A stretch of 64,000 nucleotides of DNA from Spisula solida (lineage: Eukaryota > Mollusca > Bivalvia > Venerida > Mactridae), in NCBI GenBank assembly GCA_947247005.1, contig OX365955.1, positions 19,139,322 to 19,203,321 on the forward strand, written 5' to 3'. The translations under genes were made by a program, and so were the position numbers. Below the pieces are notes generated by a model that searched no databases, was not told the DNA's origin, and was given only the letters and a program-made list of their open reading frames with translations. Of the stretch, positions 47,820 to 60,310 are shown piece by piece (positions within the stretch are counted from its first letter, which is position 1; each line of letters begins with the position of its first letter).

Positions 47820-48240
47820 TTTGTCCCCTACCGGTTTTTGACCGGAGGGGACTATAGGTTTGCCCTCTGTCCGTCAAAAAATCTGGATCCTGACATAACT
47901 CGAACAGTTTGCAAGCTTGGTTTATGAAACTTGGTATGTGGATAGGGGGCAATAAGGGGATTAATCAATATGCACGTCTAAAAATATATTTATTCAAACA
48001 AAAATTGTGGTTTCTATGGCGACAGAAAGAGTGAAAATATGCCCAAATCTAGATCCTGCCATAACTCTTAAGTTTCCAAGCTTGATATGTGGATAGGGGG
48101 CAATAAGGGGATTATGCGCGTCTAAAAATATTTTGAGTCTGACATTAATTGTGGTTGCCTTGGCAACAGAAACATTGAAAATGGCTTCAAACCGGTAGGG
48201 GACTTCTGTATTGCTTGCAATTCTTAATGACTTGTTAAAA
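47820..48240. repeat. Dispersed repeat bounded by cctaccggt, long copy
   Basis: Starts ttgtcccctaccggtttttg and ends aaaccggtaggggacttctg with ctgtattgcttgcaattctt after it. Internally duplicated (gatagggggcaataagggga appears twice), explaining why it is longer than the copy at 31486-31745. Confidence 0.85.
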
Positions 48241-48887
48241 TTAATTAATAATTAGACTGGGGTTTTTTGTTGATTGATTTTTCATGATTTTTGTTATTTG
48301 GATATCCTTAGTTAGGTGATATTTGTTGCATGGATGTAATGTATAGTACGTAAGTGTATGTGGTCTTTAAGGATTTGTGTTCATTATGAAACCTTCGTGT
48401 TCAATCTTACATATAATCTCAACACATAGTGTTCACCATTTCCTGTCACTTAGGTAGCTAAACACAGGTAGTTGTTTAATACAGGTGACCACTGATGTGG
48501 AAAGCTTTGACCTTTGTATTCACCTAGTGACCTATATGTACTTGGCATTTCTTAAAGTACAGGCATCAAATTTCGACCACATGCATTTTGTTGTTCCATA
48601 ATTAACTTTGACCCAGTGACCTACTTCCTGTCATTGATCTTGTGGACTGATTACTATGGTTACCATAGCAACCTCTTGTTTTCGCTCCCTCTTGTTTTCG
48701 CTTATATGACTTTGATCTGTCTTGTTTTTGAACACTTAGTACATTTAGTATCATCCAAAATAAACCACTGGTCACTTCTTTTTCCTTTAAATATAATTTA
48801 TAAAGTATGGACCATATGTACTGTTCTAACACTCAACATTCAAATAAAAAATTTAAACTGTCATACTTATTCCAACTGTATATTTAT

Positions 48888-49401
48888 TTGGGGTGGGCCG
48901 ATGTATCGAAATATCGATGCATTGCGATCCCGAGTGTCCCGATAGTATGGATCGATAGTAAAAGTCTCGATCCAATAACTATCGCCGATAGTTAGCTAAA
49001 CTATCAATAGTTACGATAGTTTCCTTTTTATAAATAAAGTTTATTATTGATTTAAAACAATTTCCGTTCTCGTTATAAACACTAATTGTTAATAATCCCA
49101 CGCATCAAAACTGCCACAAAAGACCAATGTCGCACTATTTAGTTGAATTTTATTAATCTATTTTTGTCCAAATCATTTTAAATAATTTCCACAAATAGTA
49201 GATTTATATGTTGTATAACAAAGTGATATCTTACACAGTGCAAATTTGCATTTACAAGTTAATCTCTGGGTTTCAAATCTTGGCAATAACTATTGCAATA
49301 GTATCGCAATAGTTTCCAGCAATACAATAGTATCACAATAGTACTTTCAGCAATATCAATAGTATTGCAATAGTCAAAAATGGACTCAATAGTCACCCCT
49401 A
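48888..49401. mobile_element. hAT-like MITE, 514 bp, 8-bp TSD
   Basis: Ends ttggggtgggccgatg and gtcacccctaa are inverted (ggggtg/cacccc). The perfect 8-bp duplication atatttat at 48880-48887 and 49402-49409 is diagnostic of hAT transposition. Interior is rich in atcgatagt/actattgcaatag motifs; no transposase. Confidence 0.9.
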
Positions 49402-49721
49402 ATATTTATGGATAGAAAGTAGTTTGTAAATGGTGAAGACTGTTTGTTGAGATGTAACATTCCTCGCTGAATATAATGGCAATTACCAGACAGAATTATT
49501 GTTATATTTCTCTCTACCTATATTGTTGTAACTGATTCAGACTCTGAAATCAGGAATACCATATAGGACAGCATCATGCTATAGTCTGTGTCCGATCATG
49601 ATGTAATAGTACATCAATATAAACTGTCATCATTACATCTAGATGTTGTTACTATTAATGGTTGTTATTTTAATATAAAATAAAAAAAGTACACAAATTT
49701 AGTTAACTTTGTTGTGATCTT

Positions 49722-49727
49722 TTTATT
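49722..49727 (-). terminator. Candidate poly(A) signal of the TRIM-like gene
   Basis: AATAAA on the minus strand, about 165 bp after the stop codon at 49891. Position fits a short 3' UTR; cleavage site not determinable. Confidence 0.45.
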
Positions 49728-49890
49728 AACACCCACTTGCTCCCTGGTTCAGCATCTATAAACAAGCATAGCAGTACATACCTTATGTTTACAAAGTTTA
49801 TCAAGTACATTAACCGGTCACAATGGCTACTATACTATACGGCTAGTGTTTGGATAGATTATGTCATGTCATGAATTTGCTGTTCATGGT

Positions 49891-51241
49891 CTATGGTGTA
49901 TTGGTATGTTTTATATTGTACACGATAGCAGTTTTCGAATCTCTCATTGTGCATATGAGAGAACACCGTAACCAGTCATAGTACATAGTGTGTAAGTTAC
50001 GTATGCCATCTTCCTTCTCAAGCAAAGACCTTACATAATGTCCTTGTTCAGTCAGTGCAAACACATTATGTGAGCTCCAACCACCAAGGAAGATTTGTCC
50101 CTCAGGACCATCACTGACAGACATTGGATTGATCATGTGGGTGAAGTTACAACACTTCAGACATGTTCCATTCAGGTCAAACACGACTAAGTTACTGATA
50201 CTATCTGCTACATACAATCGTGATCTTGCCACCACAACGTGTCCAGGGTAGGACAAATTCTCAGAGAATAGTTTTAATGGTTCACCAGATTGATTGTAAA
50301 CCTCTATATGACCCATACCTTCTTTCTTCAACCTATTACCACCACAAGCCACATAAAGCAACTCTCCATAGAAAGATATACCTCGACATGCATCTCCTGT
50401 TTTAAACGATGATGACAAGGTCAAGTTGCCTTGAATGTTGACATATTGTACGGAACGACTATTGGTTATAGTAACAGCGACCTTATAGTCGTCAACACTG
50501 CATACATCATACGGATGATCTGGTAAATATAGATTGTATTTCACTTTATATGCCTGGTTGAAACATTTTAAACTTGAATTCTCCCAATCAGTCATTACAA
50601 CAAGTTTATTGTTCAGCATACAAACACCACTAATGGTTGGTACAACACGGTCTATCGATAAACAAACATTGATCACTTCTTTTTCACCCAATATTGGACA
50701 TGACGGTTCGACGACAATACTTCCAATGCTTTTAATGCCGTCAATACATGCTACGGTTGATGTATCTGGACGAAAGTATACGTGCCCGGCTGTTCCCGTG
50801 TTAACAGATTCCTGTAAACCTCTCACTTGAGTTATTGTCATTTCTGCCAGCTTGGCCTGGACAAACTTTGATGAATCGTTTCCATCCCTCATAATGGTCG
50901 TTAGGTCGTTCTCTTCTTTTCGTAGCATTGTCACAGCCTCTACAAGAACACGTTTGTCACCATCGATTACTGTCTTAGTTGTTTCAAACTTCTTGTCCAG
51001 GTCACTTAGAAGACGTTCCTGTAGTACATCTAGACGTTTGTTTACCAATTGGCGTATTGTATCAAATTTATTATGAATTTCAGCTTTTTCTGCTTGCAAC
51101 GTGTCTTCAGCCTGTTCTTTTTTCCTAATGCCACGTTCGAATGACTTTTCTAAGGTAGTTATTCTCTGGAGAATATTCCCAGTGGTATGACTGGATTTAT
51201 GTTCAAAGAAATTCGGAATGTATATCATCTGCGAACACCGA
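49891..51241 (-). CDS. TRIM-like exon 2 (coiled coil and propeller)
   Basis: Acceptor gtatttcag at 51242-51250; stop TGA-side end at 49891. The open frame extends 32 bp further to an internal ATG (51273), but splicing at 51241 joins the B-box: CAT TG|T CGG gives HHCRCSQMIYIPNF, completing the zinc ligands. Single exon for all of the coiled coil and propeller, usual for this group. Confidence 0.85.
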
Positions 51242-51768
51242 CTGAAATACAAACCACACTGAAATGATAGCATGCTCTAACATTGAACTATGAAGGTATG
51301 TGGCTATTTGGCATGTTCTGCGTATATAATTAGGTGATATAAAATGGTGGGATGTAACTTTAATTTACTATGTTAGGAAAACATTTAATGCCATTTACAT
51401 GCAGTGTCATATACCGTAATGTCAGGCATATAACCGTTAGAATAGCTGGTGGCTCGTCAACCAGCTAACAGAACGGACGCTTTCCTGGAACCTTCCAAGA
51501 CCACCCAGGCCGACCCCCTTACCACTCAACTAACATGGTCCTTAGACTCATTACTAGTATCCGATACCATAAACCTATCCATGAACATAGTTTTACTAGT
51601 ATATTATGTGTATGAATGGTATTGCGATACTTACCAATGGTGAACAGCCACGCAGACGACACAGCAAACCTCATCATGTTGGGGACAGTACATCTCTAAT
51701 AGTTTACCTTCATGTATAGAACACCTCTGTACGGGTAAACCAAGCCTCGTCTGAAATACGTGCACCAT
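49891..51768 (-). CDS. RING-less TRIM-like protein: B-box, coiled coil, C-terminal beta-propeller
   Basis: Two exons, 51768-51635 and 51241-49891, 1485 bp, about 494 residues. From the N terminus: a B-box-2 zinc site with CSIHEGKLLEMYCPQHDEVC, then CVVC and VAVHHC. Its last ligands come from exon 2. Next comes a long coiled coil (TTLEKSFERGIRKKEQAEDT to about residue 200, with NKRLDVLQERLLSDLDKKFE). The C-terminal half has propeller-like blades: LYVACGGNRL, GHVVVARSRLYVADSIS, NLVVFDLNGTC, GPEGQIFLGGWSSHNVFAL. Such proteins are related to TRIM56/TRIM71-type E3 ligases, and RING-less forms are abundant in bivalves, often thought to act in innate immunity (family knowledge, not shown here). ATG at 51766-51768 is chosen: it is in frame nine codons before the first zinc-binding Cys, and no RING-like sequence lies upstream. 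Confidence 0.82.
51635..51768 (-). CDS. TRIM-like exon 1 (start and B-box)
   Basis: ATG at 51766-51768, donor attg|gtaagt at 51634. It begins MVHVFQTRLGLPVQRC and carries the B-box Cys/His ligands. A possible acceptor (tatttcag) at 51751 could instead receive an upstream exon, which would remove MVHVFQ; no such exon was seen. Confidence 0.78.
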
Positions 51769-51769
51769 T

Positions 51770-52435
51770 ATATACACAACATACACCTTACAATGGTAAA
51801 GTTATGCATGAAGAACAGGTTCAGATGATAATAATACTAGATTTCGAGCATGTTTTAATCAAAATATAATGTACGTTTTGTCGAGGTTTTACAATTTATT
51901 ATATACCTAGCAATGTATCGTCACGAAGACAGGCCAAATCGTACAGGGGAATACATAAATTATTCCGTGTAAATATTTTACTCATAACACGAAAACTTGT
52001 CATGGAATCTTCGACGCTAAATCATAAATACGTGAAATAGATATGTTACCGAAATTCGCGAAATAAAAATCACGCGAATATATTTTAGTGATTACAGTAA
52101 CGTGTTAGAACTACTATTATCATCTCGATGCCCTAGGTTATAGTCGGGAGTCCATACGGAGAAAATATGACGAGCCATGGCATCGGAGAGTAGAATGTGG
52201 CATCCATGCTATATGTTATCTTTGATATGTGTGCAATCTGAAACGGCCGGATGCCATCCGTGATTTTGCCTCGTTTTCTCAGAATTAGGTCAAAGGTCAA
52301 ATGAGTGCATTTTTTTATATATCTCCCTCGAAATATCATTATATCTCTGTCAGTTTTCGGTCAAAAATTTTACAAATGGTAATATGAACTAAGGCATTGC
52401 CTAAAGGGGATTCAATCATCCATTGATACTATATC
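51770..52435. other. Upstream flank of the TRIM-like gene, nothing recognised
   Basis: No RING exon, no repeat boundary and no clear TATA element that I would defend. It should contain the promoter if the start at 51768 is right. Confidence 0.5.
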
Positions 52436-53002
52436 AAAATAACTCATTACAGTTATTAGTGAGGGGCATCTTCATTCATACAGTTTGTATTTATTCTACA
52501 TTTCATGAAATTCAGATAGAATTTTAATAACTCAAGGAAAATTGACTAATACAACAAGAGGACCATTGGCTCTAAAGCGCTCACCATATGACCAGCAGTT
52601 TAGGCAGAATCAGTGACCTGGTGACCTAGTTTTTGACCCCAGATGACCTAGTAACGAACTAGACCTAGATTTCATAAAGCTACACATTGTGGCCAAGTGT
52701 CATTAATATAACATAAAAAATGTAAACAATGTTTAAAATTGATGTGACCTAGTTTTTGACCCAAGATGACCCAGTTACACACTTGACTTAGATTTCAAAG
52801 CGACAAACATTGTGTCCAAGTTTCATATAGATTAGGTAAAAATGTGACCTCTAGAGTGCTAACAAGGTTTTTCTTTGATGTGACCTTGTGACCTAGTTTT
52901 TGACGTCAGGAGACCCAGTTACCCAGATACCTAGATTTCATAAAGCTACACATTGTGGCCAAGTGTCATTAATATAACACAAAAAATGTGACCTCTAGAG
53001 CG

Positions 53003-56000
53003 TAGTGATGTACCGATTATCGGATAACATCGATTTAATAGTGGTGTGCAGAAGTCAGCCGATTTCGATGATCGATGTCATTCATCCATAATCGATCATC
53101 GGATAAATATAACAAAATGTTAAACAAGACTTATTTAATCAAAAATTTCTAGGAAAATTTCAAAGCATGGAAGTTTGAACCAATTGGATGCCTGTTAGAA
53201 CCAATTCAAAGAATTTGTCATATCCAACTATTTGTCCCATTTGTATTCGCACATGTGACAATTTTTTTACCATTGGAAGGCATGGGGACTCCACGTAAAA
53301 TTGTCCATATGATAATAACTATTTGAGATATTTCTTATGTGCAAACATATTTTGTAGTTTGATATGTCTACAATATAATGCACTAAATTTCATAGTTGTA
53401 TCTTTATGGGATCAACCCCCTTTTTAAAGGTTTTTAACATGACTATCACTCACATTGAACAAAGAAGGAAATGAACGGATTTGATATCAAACTTGGTTAC
53501 TTTCTTGTCCGTAGTTCTTTTGTTTCTCGGGGAATATATTTTGTGCAAACTTGATTAATAGTTTAATTTCTTCCCGTCAGATTGGTGTTTTGATATAAGA
53601 AATGTGATAATTAGATCTGCCCCCTTTTTACGGTTTTATTAAACAGGTATCTTTTTTTTTTAGTAAAAAAGTAATACACATATTTAATTTGCACATTGTT
53701 AATTGTTTTATGACGCGCCCCGCTGCGATTGTCACAGCATGTGGGGTAATAAAAGTGGTACATTCGCGTGAAGGGTTATAACCGCTATATTTCTATAACC
53801 GCTATATTTCCTGTATACATACTTTATTATGATTTTAGAGATTTGAAACTTTGACTTTATTGCCGATTTGGAAAGTAATACATGCATTAAAATAATTAAA
53901 AGTGAAATGTCATAAGCTCATGCATAATTTAAAATTATAATAATCGAACAGGTGAGACATAAAAATGAAGAATCATGTCATTCCTATGACACTTGTTAAA
54001 TAAACTGGTTAATTGACACGTTGTACCACCTAATTGAATATATACGAATTGTAAAATGAAAATTAAACGTCAAAAAGGGTGAGAACAAATCCGTAGACTT
54101 TTAGAGGCATGAATTCAGATGTTGAAATGTATGTTTTACACTAAGGCAGATTAAATACATGTACATTATAGCTTTATGGTTCATTAACAGTATACATGTA
54201 CTTGCTTATATATTGCTAATAAGATGCGTATATTTTAATGATAATCACTTAACTATAGCCCGGCTAGAGAAATAAAGCGCGTCTGCTCTGACCAGACAGA
54301 TTACGAAGCCAGTTGGGATTCGAACATTCTATATATTAATTAATCATATAAATTAGGGTTTTTTCTCCTGAAAATTTATGTTTTCCATCATTGTTATTTG
54401 TTATAAGCATTGTTTTATGCTTCATGCAAAGTAAATTTTCATATTCGTATAATAAGTATCATAAATATTTTTTTATCATACATGTATGGTCGCATCGCTG
54501 ATACCTATAACCACAATGTAAAAATAAAACAGTAAGTATCATTCAAGATGCGTTTATATAAAGTTTCTATCTGCCTTCTTTTTTCATTTGTAGATACAGC
54601 CTTTTTGCTATAATAAGACAATACATGTATAAACAAACCCCTGTTACTTTTATTGCGGGTGTCACCGGAAATTCCACGGGCATATAACGCATCATAAATC
54701 AAGCCACAGTCTACAGTCTATATATTATAACAAGTCTGATAAAACCACAAATTCATATTCAGATATAAATTGCCGATGTGATTAATTCCATTTTAAGTAT
54801 TTAACTCATTATTTTAAAAAATCAGGATGATGAATTGACTAGCATAATTTAACAGTCAATATATTATCACAATATGTTTCATAATCGGGGAGTATCACGA
54901 AGTAGCTCGAGATGTAATAGAAACACAAATTTGAAATACCGATATCGCACGACTAGCTTGCGGAAATTGATATTCATGTATTCAAAGCAAGAACCTTGTA
55001 AAAATAGTCTTGCATAAAGGTCAGGTTCAGGTCAAAATAGTCAAACTACATTTTGTGATAACTTGAAAATGAATATATGACTTTGTTGGTTATATGATTG
55101 ATGTTATGATTTGATTAAAACAATGAAAACTGATTTAGTATTTGTTTAACATTTCAACTCTTCATAACTTTGAAAGCACTTGTCCAACATAAATAAGTTG
55201 AACAAATGTTTCATCCCGATATCTTGAAAAAATAAAATATTTGTGACTATTAGAGGGAAAATTTGAGTTTTGTCGGGTCCGCAAGCGCGCGAATATTCTC
55301 CTATTTAATTCAAGAAAAAAAACGCTCTATTTCACGAACTTAAAATTGTCATAACTTTTTTATTTTTCAAGATATTAAAAAACCAGTTCCATAATTGTAT
55401 GGTCTATGGCTCGAAGATGCAACTGAACAATCAACCGTACAACATACTTGAAAAATCAGCAGTGGTTGCTAAATTTCATTTAAACTGTACTTTGTGATAT
55501 TGCACACATACTCAAGCATTGTACAGTTACAAGTAACCGTTTATTTTTTTATCATCCATCGAATATGCATGATAATAAGTATAGATATCGTGACATGTAT
55601 TGCGGTTACTAGTATAACAAATGCATAATTGTTAGATTCCTCACACATGATCAACGAATTCTGAATGATACCATGGAAGCATTTTAAAAATGTTCCTGAT
55701 GATACCTACCTTATGAAGACAGAGATATGCCCATAACAAAGATCCTAGTATGCATCATATACAAAATGTCAAAAATACCATAGTGTAACTGAACGCACAA
55801 AACCCCTCCAGCAAATGATATACATTAATTTATACACTCCGACAACCCGCTGAGTTAGCATAGCGCGATTACGCAATCGAGATAAGATCGATCAGATTAA
55901 AACCGGTATAACACCAGTCAAGGGAAGGTAACTGTGGTCGACTTGAAAACACATTCAATATAAATGGGACAAATAGTTGGATATGTCAAACTCAGATAGT

Positions 56001-56184
56001 AAAACGTCTACCGAAAATCATTGTTTTTCCCTTTGTCACCCTTTTTCGCGACTTGGGAAGTAGGAAAACATGCATTATATTCAGTCCCTGTTCTGGCGAT
56101 TATTAATTGGGAAAATCGCATTGGAAGTGCCAGTCGATTCTAGCTGATGATCGATTATGATTTGCAACCGATGTCCCATCACTA
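53003..56184. mobile_element. hAT-like element with 8-bp TSD, carrying a nested insertion
   Basis: Starts tagtgatgtaccgattatcg and ends accgatgtcccatcacta. The perfect 8-bp duplication ctagagcg at 52995-53002 and 56185-56192 plus tagtgatg/catcacta ends identify hAT. Without the inserted 2.8-kb element it is about 415 bp, hence a non-autonomous MITE. Confidence 0.9.
53219..55985. mobile_element. 2.8-kb TIR element, copy 2
   Basis: Same orientation and near-identical sequence to 14150-16950. Differences include loss of the aggcacgcatgttaattaac stretch (near 55085) and gain of taacaccagtcaagggaagg near 55908. The TIR is intact. With the catatcc/ggatatg ends no 4-bp duplication is visible; tgtca at 53216-53220 and 55984-55988 would be one only if the ends were tatcc/ggata. 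Confidence 0.9.
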
Positions 56185-57205
56185 CTAGAGCGTAAACAAG
56201 GTTTTAATTTGATGTGACATAGTTTTTGACCCCAGATGACCCAGTTACGCACTTTACCTAGATTGCAAAGCGACAAACATTGTGACCAAGTTTCATGTAG
56301 ATTAGGTAAAACATGTTCACGAGTGCTCAGGTGAGCTAAAAACTTGACGGACATCATCACAGTATGAGCGTTCCTATTCATTTTATGTTTCATGAAATCA
56401 TACCAGCAGCCAGCTATTTACAAAGAAATGAATGTGAATGGACGGGCAGAGTGAATTATTCATTAAATCAAGGGCAATAACTCTAAAGAAAATTGTCCAA
56501 TAACAAAACTTGACTGGCATCATCTTAGTGTGAGCATTCATTTTCGTTTAAAGTTTCATGTAATTTTACCGGCTAGTTACAAAGAACTGACTAGGAAAGG
56601 ACGGGCGGAGGTAATTCTTCAATAAATCAAGGGTGACACCTCAAGAAAATTGACACACAGAATGTGTGTTCATATTCATTTTAAGTTACATGAAATTCTT
56701 CCAGCTAATTACAAAGAACTGAATGCAAATGGACTGGCGGATGAAATTTTTCAACAAATCAAGGGCAATAACTCTAAGGAAAATTTACCAATAATGATAA
56801 CTTGACAGTCATCATCACAGTAATTGGGTGCTCATATTCATTTTATGTTTCATGAAATTCTACAAGCTAGTTACAAAGAAAGGAATGCGAATGGACGGTC
56901 AGAGTGAATTATACTATAAATCAAGGGTAATAACTCTTAAGGAAAATTGACCAACTTAAACAAACTTGACGGGCATCATGACTTTTTTTATTTTAAGTTG
57001 CTTAAAAATGTACCAGTTAGTAGAAAAATGGCTGCAGACGGTAGGACAGACAGAAATATTTAATAAATCAAGGTAAATGACTGTCAAAGGAAAAACACCT
57101 GACAGGCATCATCAAAGTACTGTATAGTTGTTCATATTTATTTTGATTAAGTTCCATGAAATTCTACATGCAAGTTACAGAGAAATGGCTGTTGATGGTG
57201 ATGCG

Positions 57206-59960
57206 TCTTTGTAAGCCGTATGGCCAGTCCACACGCACATTACCCCAAGTGCCGGAGTAAAAGTTAAGCATTACATAAGTTCAGTGAGTCACAATGTAAC
57301 TATATAGACTTCACATAATCTTCCTTTTTTGCAAAAATAATCGTGATTATTGTACCTAGTTGCTCTATTCGCTTAATGCAGCCACCCCCTGTCAAAAAGT
57401 ATTAGATTCAGAATTTCTGGCACATTGCTGTTAAATTAATTCTGTTATACTGGAAAACGAGTTTTATCCTGTAATGTTGATATGGTCAGTGACAAACCGT
57501 ATCTGCAGTTATAACTGAACTACCTTTTAGGAGACCCCTAAGGAATCAAAATGATAATGAGCCAGAATATGGTTTTAAGAACAGTGTGTTTTTAGCGTTT
57601 TCTTGAATGACGACTAGAGCTGTCATTGATACGACCCAAGGCATATCGATGATTCCAATATATAGGAAGACAAGCATCGGCGATACATCGTTATACAGTT
57701 ACACATATAGACAGGGTTCTCGGTAGGATTTTGAAGTAGGAGTCCCAGGACTCCTTCTTAGCAAAATGTTGGAGTCCTATAATAGACGAACAAGAAACAG
57801 GCCTTTCAGTCAATGATCCCTTTTTAGCCATTCTACAATGTACATGTTGGGTATATATTCAGCTTTGAGATAGCACCTTTGGTTAGAGTTTAGACTTGAC
57901 CCATTTTTACAATTTGTGAATTTACATTTTAACAGAGGGACTGTTTTGTGCAGGAAAAGGATTTTTCGGTGGTTCCATTCATTTACCCAGGTAGCGGTTC
58001 TCGATATCGACATTACTCGGTAATTTAAAATTTTCTGGATCCGGAATTTCACGATCAGGGGGTTAGCGAGCAATAAGCGGTATAGTGGGAGTGTATATTT
58101 TTTTCTTTTTCAACGTTTAAACATGAAAAACATATAAAACAATGATTGCACATTATCATTAAACATCTTAATTTTATAAACTTTAGCAAGAACTATCTGA
58201 AAAAATGTTCAATATTTGAAATATTGCATTTTATTCTACACTGTCGCTTTCGAAGCTCGATACCGATGGTGAGAAAATATATGCATTTTTCAAGTTAAAC
58301 ATATTATTGAGGCAAAAATATTGTCAGCGAGGTCGTAAAATAATGTTGTCAATGTGTTCAAGTAAGACTTTATTCAAATTCTTATCTTTTGGCTAAAATA
58401 ATCGCGATTTTTGTACCTAGTTGCTCTATACGCTATATCAGTTTCCCCCCTGACGTACATTCAGAATATCTCGCACATTATCGCTCAATTAATTCCGTAA
58501 TCCCAGACAACGGGTTTTAACCAGTAATGTCGATATGGTGAATATTCTAAAATGTGAATCGATAATCGATTGGTTAAAATATTGTTGATACGCTTAGGTC
58601 AATGACAGCTCTTATGATGGCATCACACCGGAGGTCACATGGCAGCTACATACTGTAATGGACAGTCACAGCAGAGCGACAGATGAATACCGATCAACAC
58701 GACAGAAACTTTGTTAAATGCGGGTCAACCAACACAGACCTTCGGCATCTCGATTAGAATCCCTATTAAAATGAAGCTAATGCACTGGGCTATTAATAAA
58801 AATAACTTTTTTAATTCATGCATTTGTATACTCGTGAATATTGATGAGAACACCTAAAATTAGCAATATTTTTCATAAAAATTCGACGTGTGTGAACCAT
58901 CTATTTGTTATAATGTCGTCATTTTTGCTATTTGAAAGCCTAAATGATTCTTATTTAATGGTGAGATACTAAGCTATTGATATGTTAACTTGACACTAAC
59001 ACCTTCTCAATGATTTAAGGGCACACGTTTGCTTAAAGTGGATGGGGGTTAAAATGACACATGAACACAAACTAACATAATAGCGTCAACAGTATTATAA
59101 ATAAGTAATTATTGTGTTTGCATTGATTTAAATGGGATTACAAGTAACAACTATTATAATGGTTTTGAAATGTACCAATTCATTTAAAATATGTCAACAT
59201 TCGTTTAAGGAGGAATGAGCTACCTAAACGTAGGCATACACGTGAGCTGCAATTAGTATTTTCGAGTTTAGTATGATAAAGTAGAACAAACATAAAACTA
59301 GGTTCAAATTATGCTTTAGGAATATAAAAAGATGATGATAATCAAAATGATATTGCAAATTGTTCATACACTTTTACTTGTTCCTTTGTAAAAGCTCAAA
59401 ATAGGTGGGGAATGGTTCATTTTAAAGCATGAATACTGTTACATTATATTATATTTCCATACAGCACCAGGTTGATATTTTAATTCATGTCTTGTTTAAA
59501 TTAGAATGAATATAGAGTTAAAGCATGCCTTTCGTGTTATAACATCTACAGAGTACCAAGAAACAGCAGGTACCAATGCCCGTCCGTGGGAGCTTTGATC
59601 ATTAATCACCGTGAAGGTGCATATACCCCCTTAAGTGCTTAAGACAATAACGTTCTTGGCAATTTTAAACTATGAATCTATACAGAAAACGCCACAAATC
59701 ATTCATGAAACAATAGTGTATATATGTACAAATAAGACAAGTTACAATGACGCTGTTTAGTTTTAGATTGATTGTGAACATTTACTGTGGATATATTAGC
59801 ACGTGAATTTACAAACACCTTCTCAGTTCAATGCAAGTAGTATGAAGAATTAGTAGATCACGTCTTGATTTCTGTATTCATTATGGATGCATCGCGGCTT
59901 GTATCCGTATACAAGTGCCTGGTTGGTAGTTTGCTCTTGCGGTGTGCAGTTCGAGCGCAT
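57206..59960. other. Non-coding DNA with one candidate hAT-like element
   Basis: 57616-58613 is bounded by agagctgtcattgatacg and gtcaatgacagctct, an inverted pair, with cgatattcg-type interior motifs, but no matching target duplication, so it is only a candidate. The remainder shows no gene, RNA or repeat I can define. Confidence 0.45.
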
Positions 59961-59971
59961 CACTTCACATT

Positions 59972-60310
59972 CACTGGGGGAGCAGTGACCTAGAGGTAGG
60001 GAGGCGTGCTTCGGGTCGAAAGGTCCCGTGTTCAATCCCCGTCTCGACCACTGCTCAAATTTTCTGAGCAAGAATAACCCACATGCTCCACTCAACCAAG
60101 GTGTGAATTGATGCCTGTTAGGGCGATGTCTATACACGTTCGACAGTTCTGGGCGCCGCTGATAGATGTTGGCTGCACACTCACCAGGAGAGAAGTAGTC
60201 TCCCCAGGGAAACTCGAACACAGAGTTCCTTAGGTGGCCCAATGACCAGGGAAGTTAAAATGTCAAAGGGTGGCTGAACAGCTGAACTGCTGAAAGCAGC
60301 CCTCGAATAT
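59972..60310 (+). mobile_element. tRNA-derived SINE (long body)
   Basis: The head agcagtgacctagaggtagg (A box) and cccgtgttcaatccccg (B box) within a tRNA-like block 59975-60055 is followed by a body of about 250 bp ending near gaaagcagccctcgaat. The minus-strand frame across it (59850-60242) is spurious. Confidence 0.72.

Larger units (their letters stand above)
52554..56337. mobile_element. Repeat with gtgacctagtttttgacc motifs, interrupted
   Basis: Begins aacaagaggaccattggctc and ends near gctcaggtgagct. Three or four copies of gtgacctagtttttgacc + agatgacc and of acattgtgrccaagt lie inside, so it is internally repetitive. It contains the hAT element 53003-56184; without it, it is about 600 bp. 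Class unknown. Confidence 0.75.
52440..57205. repeat. Tandem array of 180-200-bp diverged units, split by an insertion
   Basis: Five to six units share catcatcacagtrtgag, cattttatgtttcatgaaat, ttacaaagaa, tcaagggcaataactctaa and ggaaaattgaccaata. One unit is split: its left part ends at about 52553 (aaaattgactaatac) and continues at about 56338 (aaacttgacggacatc). The other units lie at 56340-57205. Confidence 0.82.

Noticed and set aside
59850..60242. 130-codon minus-strand frame as a gene
   Set aside because: It lies across a tRNA-derived SINE in antisense and has no exon-like boundaries.
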